A stretch of 64,000 nucleotides of DNA from Phyllobacterium sp. 628 (GTDB lineage: Bacteria; Pseudomonadota; Alphaproteobacteria; Rhizobiales; Rhizobiaceae), in contig NZ_CP050301.1 in assembly GCF_014189505.1 (NCBI RefSeq), positions 2,115,501 through 2,179,500 of the forward strand. The letters run 5' to 3'. The notes beneath the pieces are model-generated. The model made no database searches. It saw nothing but the letters and a program-made list of their open reading frames with translations, and was not told the DNA's origin. How positions within the stretch are numbered: position 1 is the stretch's first letter; each line of letters starts with the position of its first letter. This document shows positions 17,612 to 26,245 of the stretch, piece by piece. The translations under genes and the position numbers were made by a program.

Positions 17612-18139
17612 GCTTTTCTCAACTTCTCGAAAATCAGAAGTAGAACGATCTAAAGTGATTACATGCTCATCTTCTTGATGAAACGCATTCCCCACATCCA
17701 GAGGTTCATTGCTTGAAATCAGTTTATCGATTTCCACATAAAGGTCCAAATTGTTAAGTCTTCCCCAGCTTTCGGCTTCCTCTAAGCCCGCTTCAGTTAA
17801 CGAATAGAATATATCCGCTCCATCATTCAAAATACTGGAGCGTTGCTGAAGTTGCTCCACGAGCAGGTGCTGATCACATAACCTTTTTGCTCCCGGCAAT
17901 GTCCAACTTGGGTGGTATCGACCGGTAATTAGAGTCAACGCATTTTTAGGACGACGTGGTCTGTCGAGGTCCCCCTCGACCATCACTGCAAACCAAAATA
18001 AAAGATACCTTCGGAAATCACCATACGACAGCCGGTCATCAAGCATCTGAAATCCTCAAGGATGGTACTAGTATTCGCGAACTGGAGGCCTTTGAAGGCC
18101 AGCGTAAGGTTAGATCAGGGGATGCCAAACGTCTGCTGT

Positions 18140-18334
18140 CCCCTGACTTAAAGATACCACAAGTCTTGATCATGCGGCGCGCAGAGGCACGAAGCTGGCC
18201 CTGCCGGTATCGATCAGTTTTGGAAGCTGTGCCTTGGTTTTTGATGATCCGACCCAATGGGGATGGCCGCTGTTATCCATGTTCACGCGTAGAAAGACAT
18301 GGGATTTGCAATCGGCCCAGAGCTCGCTCGGCAC
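18140..18334. repeat. Direct repeat copy matching 16282-16474
   Basis: The 3' end of the Hint gene plus about 30 bases downstream recurs at 16282-16474 in the same orientation, with scattered mismatches (shared blocks include CAAGTCTTGATCATGCGGCG and CACGCGTAGAAAGA). The two copies flank the IS-split gene, so homologous recombination between them could delete it. Confidence 0.8.
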
Positions 18335-19888
18335 GTTGAGCGAGCCATTCGTCCATCGCCATGACTTGCCGTCTGCCGCCTCCTGATGATGGAAGCCATC
18401 CACAAGCCGGGGATCATCGATGCTGATATCCCGGCTGCAGCGCAGGCCATCATCAATGTGAAGTCCATAAACGGCGATGCCCAGCCTGCGCTCGTCTCCG
18501 GTGTCGGACCATTCCGAGGGAATGAACGTCTCCGATACGAGCCGCACGTCCTGCGTGCGTGCCGGAATGAGAAATCGCACCATGCCCTCGTCAAGATCGG
18601 GGTCGATCCGAACGCCATCGGCCACCAGATGGATATCCATATCGGTGGTTCTGACCCAGCCAAGCTGTTCCGCCCGGGCCCGCAGCCGCCTTGCCACCGC
18701 TTCGACAGTCAAGCCGTCAAGGATCAAAGGGCGGCAATATTCTTCTGGAGTAGCAAGCTTGCGCTCTGGGTCAAGCGTATCCCCTGTTCCCTCAAAGCAA
18801 GCCCGTGTTCCGCAATCGAGATAGCTTTCCGTCGGCAGGCCATTGGCGATCAGAATATCGTGGCTGTCGAGTTCGACGTGCCAATAGGTGACCTCATCGA
18901 CGTTCACCTGCGCAATGGTGGCACCATTTATCAGATAACCGGCGGGAATAAGGACTTCATCGAGAAGACGCACGCAGACGGCATGGCCGGGAGAAAGCCA
19001 CAGGTCAACATAGGGCATCTGCTCGCCAAAGGCCCCAGCCTGAATGCGAACCGGACGGGCGGTATCAAAGTTTGGCGATTTACCGCGGACCAAGGTGCAG
19101 TGACCCAGCCAGATAATCGGGCGGTGCTCTCCCGAGACCGTAATCGCCATATCTCCCACTTTGAGAGTTTCGACCGCGATATCGCCGCGCTCTGTTCGGA
19201 TCAGAGTTCCCGAGGCAAAGCAAGGCGCATTTGGATCGACCTGGGTTGTTGTGAGCTTTCCCGTTTGCGGGTCGAAGGCCAGATCGGCCATGTCGACGCC
19301 ATTGCCAAAATTGAGGGTGTAATTTCCCATATTTGTTATGAATGTTAACGTGTGCCCGTTTATATCCATCCCGGATATGGTGGCGCCGTTGATGGCGCAT
19401 ATGATGGTGTCACGAAAATAAAAAGACTCTATTATTCCGTCAAACTGCGTGTAGAAAGTAAAGGTTGCGCCGCTCGAATGAGGGTAGTTCCCAGCAGGCA
19501 TTTGAATTATTTGAGCGGAGTTCGCTCCATACCATTCATAGGATGAACCTTCCCCCATTTTGACTGTGCCCGTTGCGATAGTACCAGGACCAGCAATGAA
19601 TCGGGCGGAATACAAATATATCAAGCCGCCAGAGATGGTTCCTGGTGGAGATCCCCATGAAACAGTTATTGAATTATAAACCAGCAGCGCGGAGTTATTT
19701 AATATCAAACTCCCTACGGTGACAATATAGGCGGTCGTGCTCGTGTTGTTGAGTACCGCTGTATTCCAGCCATTGGGTCCGCCCGCGTCCCAGTTATTAC
19801 CGCTCCACGGGTTTGTTACAGGATCGACCCGCGGATTATCCCATCCCTGCATATTGTCTGAGGGGCCAATCCAAGTTGTTGTTACCAC
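18170..19888 (-). CDS. Hint-domain (Hint_2 type) protein
   Basis: 572 residues. Residues 1 to about 215 are Asn/Gly/Ser/Thr-rich beta-strand repeats of a parallel beta-helix type, as in surface or type-I-secreted proteins; no classical signal peptide. At about residue 225 a Hint (hedgehog/intein) autoprocessing domain starts with PCFASGTLIRTERGDIAVE, whose Cys is the presumed nucleophile, and continues through LSPGHAVCV, GYLINGATI and HDILIANGLPTESYLD. A C-terminal region of about 180 residues follows, with no recognised domain. Alphaproteobacterial Hint_2 proteins are thought to cleave themselves, with unknown purpose. A damaged copy of its 3' end lies at 16282-16474. Confidence 0.88.
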   Translation of the reverse strand: MVTTTWIGPSDNMQGWDNPRVDPVTNPWSGNNWDAGGPNGWNTAVLNNTSTTAYIVTVGSLILNNSALLVYNSITVSWGSPPGTISGGLIYLYSARFIAGPGTIATGTVKMGEGSSYEWYGANSAQIIQMPAGNYPHSSGATFTFYTQFDGIIESFYFRDTIICAINGATISGMDINGHTLTFITNMGNYTLNFGNGVDMADLAFDPQTGKLTTTQVDPNAPCFASGTLIRTERGDIAVETLKVGDMAITVSGEHRPIIWLGHCTLVRGKSPNFDTARPVRIQAGAFGEQMPYVDLWLSPGHAVCVRLLDEVLIPAGYLINGATIAQVNVDEVTYWHVELDSHDILIANGLPTESYLDCGTRACFEGTGDTLDPERKLATPEEYCRPLILDGLTVEAVARRLRARAEQLGWVRTTDMDIHLVADGVRIDPDLDEGMVRFLIPARTQDVRLVSETFIPSEWSDTGDERRLGIAVYGLHIDDGLRCSRDISIDDPRLVDGFHHQEAADGKSWRWTNGSLNVPSELWADCKSHVFLRVNMDNSGHPHWVGSSKTKAQLPKLIDTGRASFVPLRAA

Positions 19889-20333
19889 GATCTTTCTCCG
19901 TAAGAGTGATATCCGCAGGTGTTTGCACTAGTATAAAATTTACGTTGAGCAGAAGGCATTCAATATAATTTTAAAATAAACAGCAAGTATTTTGCGATAT
20001 CATATTTATAGCTGGCTATTATCAAGTGTGTAGTTATCGGAAACCCATATAGTGTTGATGGGAATGAAACTGTATCAGATGGCTCGGAGCTGACATGCTC
20101 CGGAAGGTTATCGGCACGGAAAATAGATTTTTCGATGGGATTAAAAATCAGTATTTATTTGTGGCTGGATTACTTGATGTTCAGCACAGACCTTTGGATA
20201 GTAAACACTCAAACCCAGTCTGAACACACAGCTTGCGGTAGATCATTCTCAATAATTATCCTGCTTCGCATCCTTTTGCCGGTTGATCGCGTTCTATAGG
20301 GATTGCAGAATGGCCGCAAAGGGAGGACGAGGA
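19889..20333. other. Intergenic region upstream of the Hint gene
   Basis: 445 bases, AT-rich in the first 150, between the divergent Hint and VOC genes. It should hold both promoters. I see no convincing gene, tRNA or repeat. Confidence 0.4.
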
Positions 20334-20813
20334 ATGTCAATTGCCAAGAATACGATATGCGTATGGTACGACAAGGACGCCGAGGCGGCGGCCCATTTTT
20401 ACGCGGAAACCTTTCCGGACAGTTCGGTAACAGCCGTTCACTACGCTCCCAGCGATTTCCCGTCGGGAAAGAAAGGTGACGCGTTGATGGTCGAGTTCAC
20501 GGTCGCAGGCATCCCTTGTCTTGGTCTCAACGGCGGGCCTTCAATCAAACACAATGAGGCCTTTTCGTTCCAGATTGCCACTGATGATCAGCAAGAGACC
20601 GACCGCTACTGGAACGCTATTGTCGGAAATGGCGGTCAGGAAAACGTGTGCGGCTGGTGCAAGGACAAATGGGGTATCTCATGGCAGATCACGCCGCGTG
20701 TGCTGACTGAGGCTATGGCCACTGGTGGCGATGAAGCCAAACGCGCATTTGAGGCAATGATGGAAATGAAGAAGATTGACGTCGCCGCAATCGAGGCGGC
20801 GCGGCGCGGCTGA
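20334..20813 (+). CDS. VOC-superfamily protein (PhnB-like)
   Basis: 159 residues from ATG at 20334, preceded by GGGAGGACGAGGA. IAKNTICVWYDKDAEAAAHF, FPDSSVTAV, GIPCLGLNGGP, FSFQIATDDQQETDRYW and CGWCKDKWGISWQITP are the marks of the PhnB / 3-demethylubiquinone methyltransferase-like glyoxalase fold proteins. Specific function unknown. Monocistronic, convergent with the histidine kinase gene. Confidence 0.85.
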   Translation: MSIAKNTICVWYDKDAEAAAHFYAETFPDSSVTAVHYAPSDFPSGKKGDALMVEFTVAGIPCLGLNGGPSIKHNEAFSFQIATDDQQETDRYWNAIVGNGGQENVCGWCKDKWGISWQITPRVLTEAMATGGDEAKRAFEAMMEMKKIDVAAIEAARRG

Positions 20814-20935
20814 CGGTTCTATGCGGGTACTTCAATGTTCGACGGATCTCGGCGCCGCTCTCAGGGGTACAGGGGTAGGCGCCTTGAATTATAAGCCGGC
20901 CACATGGGAAAGGCTTTACGAGTCTCGTGCCGATG

Positions 20936-21952
20936 TCATTCGTCATCCTCACGGAGGCATCGGTCCAGAGGCGCCTTAAGCTCCCAGATGCGTAACGCTC
21001 CTTCTCGGGAAAACGTTGACTTGCCGCTGAGTGAGGATGGTGCCACGCGCAACAGAACGACACTGCCAAAGCCGGTTCTCTGTTTTTTGTCCTCTGTCGC
21101 TTCATCCGGCGAATCGTCCGTTTCGCTCCATCTCAGTAAAAGATAGGGTTGGTCCTCTTTCACCACCTGCCAGGTAACCGAGATCATACCTTTGGAGGTT
21201 GCAAATACGCCGTACTTTGCAGAATTGGTCGCCAGTTCATGAATCGCCATTCCAATATTCAGAACGGCATGAGGCGCCAAATTTAAAAGCGGTCCCGACA
21301 GGTATACCAGGCCATCATGTCCAAAGGGCCGCAACTGATCTTCAATCAGCGATCCCATATATGCGCCCCGCCAATCACTCGACACAAGCAAATCGTGAGA
21401 AGTCGCGAGTGCGGTAATGCGGGAATTAATCTGATATGCGAATGAATCCACGCTTTCGGACCGTTTTGCGGTCTCGCGAATAATAGACTGGATGACAGCG
21501 TACTGGTTTTTAACCCGGTGGTTGACCTCTCTCAGAAGCACGCGGATTCTGCGTTCGTTCTCCTTCGCTGCCGTTATGTCGCGGATAATCTTGGACGCCC
21601 CAATGATGCGGCCTGCGGCGTCTTTGATCGGCGAAACCGTGAGCGATACAGAAATGAGATCGCCGGACTTTGTAACGCGTTGCGTCTCAAAGCTTTCCAC
21701 GACCTCACCCCGCCTGATGCGCGCGAGGATTGTGTCCTCCTCGTCCTGATGATCGGCTGGAATCAATATTCTGATGCTTTTGCCGATCATTTCGCCGGCA
21801 GAGTAACCAAAGAACCTTTCGGCCGCCCGATTCCAGCTGGTGACGTTTCCGTCGAGGTCCTTACTGACGATCCCGTCGAATGAGTTATCCACAATTGCAG
21901 CAAGTTGCGCTTGGGCCAAATGATCATTTTCGTTGTCCGAACCCACTGCCAT
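20936..21952 (-). CDS. PAS-domain HWE-family sensor histidine kinase
   Basis: 338 residues, no membrane segment. An N-terminal PAS domain (residues about 15-130; IVDNSFDGIVSKDLDGNV, FFGYSAGEMIG) leads into the HWE kinase: phospho-acceptor REVNHRVKNQYAVIQSI, N-box AIHELATNSAKYG with the family His, the WxE motif in LLRWSETD, and G-box RTGFGSVVL. HWE kinases are common in Rhizobiales and respond to light or stress. The PAS domain lacks the LOV cysteine motif, so it is not an obvious light sensor. No response regulator is adjacent; the nearest is at 23093. Confidence 0.9.
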   Translation of the reverse strand: MAVGSDNENDHLAQAQLAAIVDNSFDGIVSKDLDGNVTSWNRAAERFFGYSAGEMIGKSIRILIPADHQDEEDTILARIRRGEVVESFETQRVTKSGDLISVSLTVSPIKDAAGRIIGASKIIRDITAAKENERRIRVLLREVNHRVKNQYAVIQSIIRETAKRSESVDSFAYQINSRITALATSHDLLVSSDWRGAYMGSLIEDQLRPFGHDGLVYLSGPLLNLAPHAVLNIGMAIHELATNSAKYGVFATSKGMISVTWQVVKEDQPYLLLRWSETDDSPDEATEDKKQRTGFGSVVLLRVAPSSLSGKSTFSREGALRIWELKAPLDRCLREDDE

Positions 21953-22190
21953 TCTCCATGTCTTTTCAAAAGCAATATCATTGGAGCCAGATTTAAACCA
22001 ATTTCCTGCTTGGGAATTTCACTTGTCAACTGAACCTTCTCAGGTTGCGGTCAATTGATTTGAATGCCTGACGCAGGAGAAGAGCGTTACGGCTTCCGCA
22101 ATGAAAAACTATTCACAAATTGAGTTTGAGCGGCACAGCTACGACCCGTACTTGGCGCATATCCAGGAGGCGGTCGATTCATAGCGCCCT

Positions 22191-22706
22191 TCAATGATCG
22201 TCACGGCCTTTTCCCAGTTGAAGGAGCAAACCAGAAATGGCGTCTGCCAAACTCGTTATAGATGTATCAACGGTCGTCGTTCCTGCACCCCACTTTTCAA
22301 ACGTTCGATCGACAACCTGTTTCCACGTAGGCAGTTCTAAACCAGCGATATCTGAAACCCGGGTCTCAACCCGGCGTCTATGCTCCACCTCGTCCGAGCA
22401 TATAACTTCAATCGCGTGAAAGGGAACGTTGGCCCGTGCTGCCACGTCTCGCCAGGCTTGACGGGTCAGCTCCATGCCATTGACGTAGTCGGCAATGACC
22501 GTTGCTCCTGCGCGCAGGTTTTCCTCTGCAAGGGCATATCCAACAATGTACGCTGCCGGATTGTCATCGTCTTTGAGAATTTCTGCCGAGATGAGAGCCT
22601 GCGCGATTGTGTCGGCACGCAGAAACATCCCATTCAGGCGTCGAGCAAGTTCACGCGCGATTGTAGACTTTCCGGTGCCCGGCAGTCCGCTCATAATGAT
22701 CAGCAT
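22191..22706 (-). CDS. P-loop kinase-like ATPase
   Basis: 171 residues from ATG at 22706 (GAGG upstream); the longer open frame to 22895 starts without coding character. Walker A GLPGTGKSTIAREL is at residue 7, followed by FLRADTIAQAL, VIADYVNGMELTR and an Arg-rich lid (HRRRVETRV). The layout is that of small nucleoside/shikimate-kinase-like or chloramphenicol-phosphotransferase-like proteins annotated AAA family ATPase. Substrate unknown. Confidence 0.8.
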   Translation of the reverse strand: MLIIMSGLPGTGKSTIARELARRLNGMFLRADTIAQALISAEILKDDDNPAAYIVGYALAEENLRAGATVIADYVNGMELTRQAWRDVAARANVPFHAIEVICSDEVEHRRRVETRVSDIAGLELPTWKQVVDRTFEKWGAGTTTVDTSITSLADAISGLLLQLGKGRDDH

Positions 22707-23092
22707 AGCAACCTCGTCCAGAATGCGATGAAACCTATGCGCCAAACTGTAACGTGGCAACCGGGAGCACAACATAAGTTGTCCAGCATTTTCCATATTA
22801 TGTGGCGGGCAGGGAAGATCAGGGCACTGGTGGCGCTGTTTGAGCGCTCGACGCCGGTCAAGTTTAAGCCGAACAGTTGATCCGGGCTGTATCACGCAAT
22901 GAGTAGATCATTTAGATCAAGCTGCTCGTTCGCAGAGTACGTGCCGGAGAGATTTATGTGCGCCGCAATAGCACGCGGTATAGTGCAGATGCACTAGCAC
23001 GAATGGATTGTTTTGAATGCGGTGCAGTGACCGTGTACTGCAAATGAGCGTGTTGAAGTTTACGCACATGAAGTTCAATCATCGAGGTCAGC
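22707..23092. other. Divergent intergenic region, kinase and LuxR-type regulator
   Basis: 386 bases that must hold two promoters. I see no gene or strong repeat; one stretch near 22800-22880 has higher GC but no convincing frame. Confidence 0.35.
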
Positions 23093-23713
23093 ATGGAAAG
23101 TGATAACACAGCACCACAACGAATACTTCTGGCTGATGGGCAGCATCTCTATAGAGAGGCATTGCACCGGCTTGTAGCGCAGGTGTTTCCTACTGCGGAA
23201 ATCAGAGAAGCGCTTGGCTTCGAGACCTTGACAGGAAGTCGGGAGTTTAATCCGGACCTGATTATTATCGATTTCTATTGTCCTGACTATGATCCCATCA
23301 TGACAGCGAAATGGCTGCGCGGTGAATTTCCTTCGGCTTTCATTATTTTGCTAGCGGCACTGCAAGATCGCAAGGTCATCGACGCACTTCTTGAAAATGG
23401 TATCGATAGTCACGTCAGCAAATTTGTCTCGAACGAAGAGCTAACTCTTGTATTGTTGGAGACAAAAGCCGGTTCCTCCTCATTGGTCTTGGAGGAAAAC
23501 GGACGCTGGGGGTTGACGCCTCGGCAGCGGAGTGTGCTCGACCTGCTGGTACGGGGTATGTCCAACAAAGAGATTGCGCGCGAACTGAAGATTTCACCGT
23601 TCACAGTGAGTATCCACGTGTCGGCCGTCATGCGCTATCTTGAAGTCGACTCACGGACAGCCGCTGCCGCCAAAGCCGCTGGCAATGGCATATCACAGAA
23701 CCACATAGTGTGA
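23093..23713 (+). CDS. LuxR/NarL-family response regulator
   Basis: 206 residues. Receiver domain residues 9-125 with acidic pocket in ILLADGQ, phosphoacceptor Asp in LIIIDFYCPDYD and the conserved Lys in HVSKFVS; then the C-terminal LuxR helix-turn-helix LTPRQRSVLDLLVRGMSNKE followed by IARELKISPFTVSIHVSAVM. It is transcribed alone. The orphan HWE kinase at 20936 is a possible partner only by closeness. Confidence 0.9.
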   Translation: MESDNTAPQRILLADGQHLYREALHRLVAQVFPTAEIREALGFETLTGSREFNPDLIIIDFYCPDYDPIMTAKWLRGEFPSAFIILLAALQDRKVIDALLENGIDSHVSKFVSNEELTLVLLETKAGSSSLVLEENGRWGLTPRQRSVLDLLVRGMSNKEIARELKISPFTVSIHVSAVMRYLEVDSRTAAAAKAAGNGISQNHIV

Positions 23714-24038
23714 GCGATTACGTGTTCTAAGCATAGCGTGGGATGCACTATTCTTATGGAGACTATCACAAGTTTGGCATGAAATTTCTCTTTGGAAAGC
23801 AATCCTTGAAATGGGAATTTTATCTATTTAGCCGAAACCGACAAGTCCCAAACAAAGAGCGAAGAAGTACAGGCGGAATATCCACACTTGGTCAGCAAAG
23901 CTCCTCGTCAAACCAGTCTCCATACAGAGATAGGCGAGCAACATGGGTTTTACAGTACCAAGTGCATGGGAAGAGCTTCAGGGCTTCCCGCCATGGAAAG
24001 CTATGCAAGTTTTGGATGTGACTCGCAAACCGAAAGTC
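23714..24038. other. Intergenic region
   Basis: 325 bases. A 92-codon frame (23743-24021) exists but its product has no family resemblance and no good ribosome-binding site, so I do not call a gene. Confidence 0.35.
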
Positions 24039-24749
24039 TCAGACTGATGACGTCTTTCTGGGTATCAAAATTCGGACCCTGGGTGCGAACATTTTGTATT
24101 CCTTTGCGGGATTACGTTTCGTAACCTGCGTAACGGACAGGCGTTGCTCCAGCGTCAATGTTCCAGGCGGGGCAGAGAGCCGTACACCCAAACCCTTTAA
24201 ATCTAAAGTTGTTTCTGATTGCGGGTTTTTGAGACGATCCAAACTGCGATGTACACATTGTGTGTGTCGATCTGCTTCTGGATGCCATCGATAAATGTTA
24301 ACGCACCATATCTCAACTTCTAGCAGGGCTACTCCACTGCGGGCAGTATCTTGAAGCACCTTGTACTGAATATTTATGGATCCTGTGGCGTATCGCCAGT
24401 CCGTATAGTCGATTTCAACCTGCGGAACAGGAACGTTCCCGACCATGCCAACGATTGGAGACTTCTGTCCCTCCGCTTCTGACACATCCCTGTTGATCTT
24501 TTTAATAACGACTGCGCGAACGTTTTCTGCGTCTTTAAACATTTCAAGCAAGGAGAACTGGATAGGCTCGCCGGATCCGTCTAAATAATGATTGAGATAT
24601 TTTTCGGCTCGCCCACCTCTTTTCATTTGGGTGTCGCGAGCCAGAGTTGCGATCTTTAAATCTGACCAAGTCTCGGAGTGTCCTGAAATTGCTCCGGCCG
24701 CTCGATACGTTCCACAAGCTGCATCTATAAGTATTTTGGGTATTGGCAT
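24039..24749 (-). CDS. Protein of unknown function
   Basis: 236 residues, not recognised. No signal peptide or membrane segment. The sequence has a soluble, enzyme-like composition: TWSDLKIATLARDTQMKRGG and YLNHYLDGSGEPIQFSLLEM near the N-terminus, then Trp-rich strands DYTDWRYATGSINIQYKV and VEIWCVNIYRWHPEADRHTQ in the middle, and a basic C-terminus. It is divergent from the RNase A-like toxin gene across about 290 bases, so it may belong to the same accessory module, but nothing in the sequence proves a link. Confidence 0.6.
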   Translation of the reverse strand: MPIPKILIDAACGTYRAAGAISGHSETWSDLKIATLARDTQMKRGGRAEKYLNHYLDGSGEPIQFSLLEMFKDAENVRAVVIKKINRDVSEAEGQKSPIVGMVGNVPVPQVEIDYTDWRYATGSINIQYKVLQDTARSGVALLEVEIWCVNIYRWHPEADRHTQCVHRSLDRLKNPQSETTLDLKGLGVRLSAPPGTLTLEQRLSVTQVTKRNPAKEYKMFAPRVRILIPRKTSSV

Positions 24750-25042
24750 GCGTCCATTCCAATTTTTCCGTAATGTCTCACAGCTCCTCGGTGTCTACAA
24801 TAACTAGTCATTACTAGTGAATAAAATGCAGGCATAGTTACGAGTCTTGGAAAGCTCCTCCCGAAATGGAGATGGAGCGGCGGTCCTGAACCGCGAACGG
24901 ATACGGGCTAATTTTCCATTGTCGGAATCCCTCAAGCTCGATCAGTGACCGACGAAAGCACGAGAGATAATCTGCAGTTCATCCTCCGTTGACAAAATTG
25001 TGGCGATTGAAGAACATCAGCGCTCAACACGGCGAGGTTCCA

Positions 25043-25900
25043 ATGTCCGGTGCTATTGAAGATGATGCAGATGTAGGGATTACGATCATTCTGTCTGCCG
25101 TTCAGATGGCCGCTGTTATTGAGCGGGAAACCATTGAACAAGACGGAACGATCGGAAACCGGCTGATTGGCGGCTTACGGATTTTAGGCTGCGTCGTGGA
25201 GGCTACAGGTGCCGCTGCTCTTTTTGCCGCTCCGGAACCAACCATGGTTACAAAGGTTGGTGGCGGGTTGCTTCTCGCTTATGCTGCCGATCAGGGCTCG
25301 ACCGGACTGCGTCAGGTCTGGACAGGTCGTGACGAACGTTCGCTCCTCAGTTCCGGAGCCTCAAGCCTTGCCAGACAGATGGGGGCATCACCGTCAACCG
25401 CCGACAATGTTGGAATGGCTGCGGAGATTGTCGTGCCATTGGGCACCGCGGCGCTGGTCGGCGCGCTGCGCGCAAGTGCTGTTAGAGCAGGTCGAATATC
25501 ACTGGCACAGCATGAGGCTGCAGCGGGCAGCCGGCTCGGTGGACACACAATCGACCTTCACGTCGGCAAGACGGAAGGATTTCTGCGTCAGCGGATTATC
25601 GACACTGCGACGAGACGCAATGCACCTGCCGCCATTTCCTCATTCACTGACTTTGCGACGGCTGAAACGCACATATCCAGAGCGCTTCAGGTCAACAAGC
25701 AGATCATCGCGAATTGGGCCACAACAGCGAGCCCAGGAGCAAAAATGGTACTCAATTTCAATGCCGGAACGACAGTTGGCCGTGGTGTAGTTCGTGCCAC
25801 CGGCCAGTACGTTCCCATGTCCGGAATGCGCGTTGTCTTGAAAAAGGAAACGTATAACGGTTTGACTCATTTCATTCTGACTGCGTATCCGGCACTTTGA
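25043..25900 (+). CDS. RNase A-like polymorphic toxin (CdiA-CT type nuclease domain)
   Basis: 285 residues from ATG at 25043 (GAGG 9 nt upstream). The first 165 residues are Ala/Gly-rich with hydrophobic helices (ILGCVVEATGAAALFAA, GGGLLLAYAADQG), probably the delivery or membrane-transit part. From about residue 170 the C-terminal domain matches the bacterial CdiA-CT RNase A family: GGHTIDLHVGKTEGFLRQRI, ISSFTDFATAETHISRAL, and the terminal FILTAYPAL whose Thr-x-Tyr is part of the active site. It should be an antibacterial RNase delivered to competitors. No two-partner or T6SS gene is nearby. Confidence 0.82.
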   Translation: MSGAIEDDADVGITIILSAVQMAAVIERETIEQDGTIGNRLIGGLRILGCVVEATGAAALFAAPEPTMVTKVGGGLLLAYAADQGSTGLRQVWTGRDERSLLSSGASSLARQMGASPSTADNVGMAAEIVVPLGTAALVGALRASAVRAGRISLAQHEAAAGSRLGGHTIDLHVGKTEGFLRQRIIDTATRRNAPAAISSFTDFATAETHISRALQVNKQIIANWATTASPGAKMVLNFNAGTTVGRGVVRATGQYVPMSGMRVVLKKETYNGLTHFILTAYPAL

Positions 25901-25902
25901 AC

Positions 25903-26223
25903 ATGAAACAGGAACCACAGGATTTTCCGGAGCTTTTCCAACTCATTGGCGGGTATTTCCACCAGGATATGGATTTGGAACATGAGACTGTACCCGAGGC
26001 AATCTCGGCCTATGCCAGGGTTTCAGATGAAAGCACAAAAGCAAAGTTGATTGCGGAGATGGCCCGCTTCCTCCTTGTTTTTAAAGGAAGTGCCGAACAG
26101 GAATTTAAACAGCGATACTGGCAAGAGATAAACGTTGAAGATCTCGAACAAACAGTCCCCGAGTTTTTTGATATGGTGCGGGCCATTTTGACAAAGCCGG
26201 ACGATTACCGGCGATTTGAATAA
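25903..26223 (+). CDS. Immunity protein of the RNase A-like toxin (CdiI type)
   Basis: 106 residues. DFPELFQLIGGYFHQDMDLE, with the acidic HQD core, is the signature of contact-dependent-inhibition immunity proteins paired with such toxins. The protein is strongly acidic, suited to mask a basic RNase. ATG at 25903 lies two bases after the toxin stop (a TTG at 25897 would overlap), so the pair is surely one transcription unit. Confidence 0.82.
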   Translation: MKQEPQDFPELFQLIGGYFHQDMDLEHETVPEAISAYARVSDESTKAKLIAEMARFLLVFKGSAEQEFKQRYWQEINVEDLEQTVPEFFDMVRAILTKPDDYRRFE

Positions 26224-26245
26224 CGAGCGGTTCTAGAAGTAGAAG

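Larger units (their letters stand above)
16518..18046 (-). pseudogene. Unknown-function gene split by an insertion sequence
   Basis: Reading from ATG at 18046 the frame is open to 17611. If the IS (16760-17608) and one copy of the duplicated TA are removed, the frame continues without any stop to a TAG at 16518, giving one protein of 225 residues. The N-terminal half (SYGDFRRYLLFWFAVMVEGD, then SLTEAGLEEAES) looks helical and possibly winged-helix-like. The C-terminal half contains DEHVITLDRSTSDF, ERRLAELEAGKLL, LLPALRWVAKKL and a hydrophobic tail, a pattern I recall from uncharacterised alphaproteobacterial proteins. As it stands, the truncated product would end in residues encoded by the IS end. 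It lies between the two copies of the Hint 3' repeat. Confidence 0.8.

Noticed and set aside
18386..19348. A 320-codon plus-strand frame opposite the Hint gene
   Set aside because: The Hint motifs are unmistakable on the minus strand; the plus frame has no family marks.
20936..21952. The PAS-HWE kinase as a LOV-type light sensor
   Set aside because: The LOV cysteine motif (NCRFLQ-like) is absent.
23743..24021. A 92-codon frame after the LuxR-type regulator
   Set aside because: No ribosome-binding site, no family, and a composition like random sequence.
16180..25000. Integrated element with attachment sites using tRNA-Arg
   Set aside because: The accessory genes start right after the tRNA, but I found no second copy of the tRNA 3' end and no integrase gene, so an integrative element cannot be claimed.
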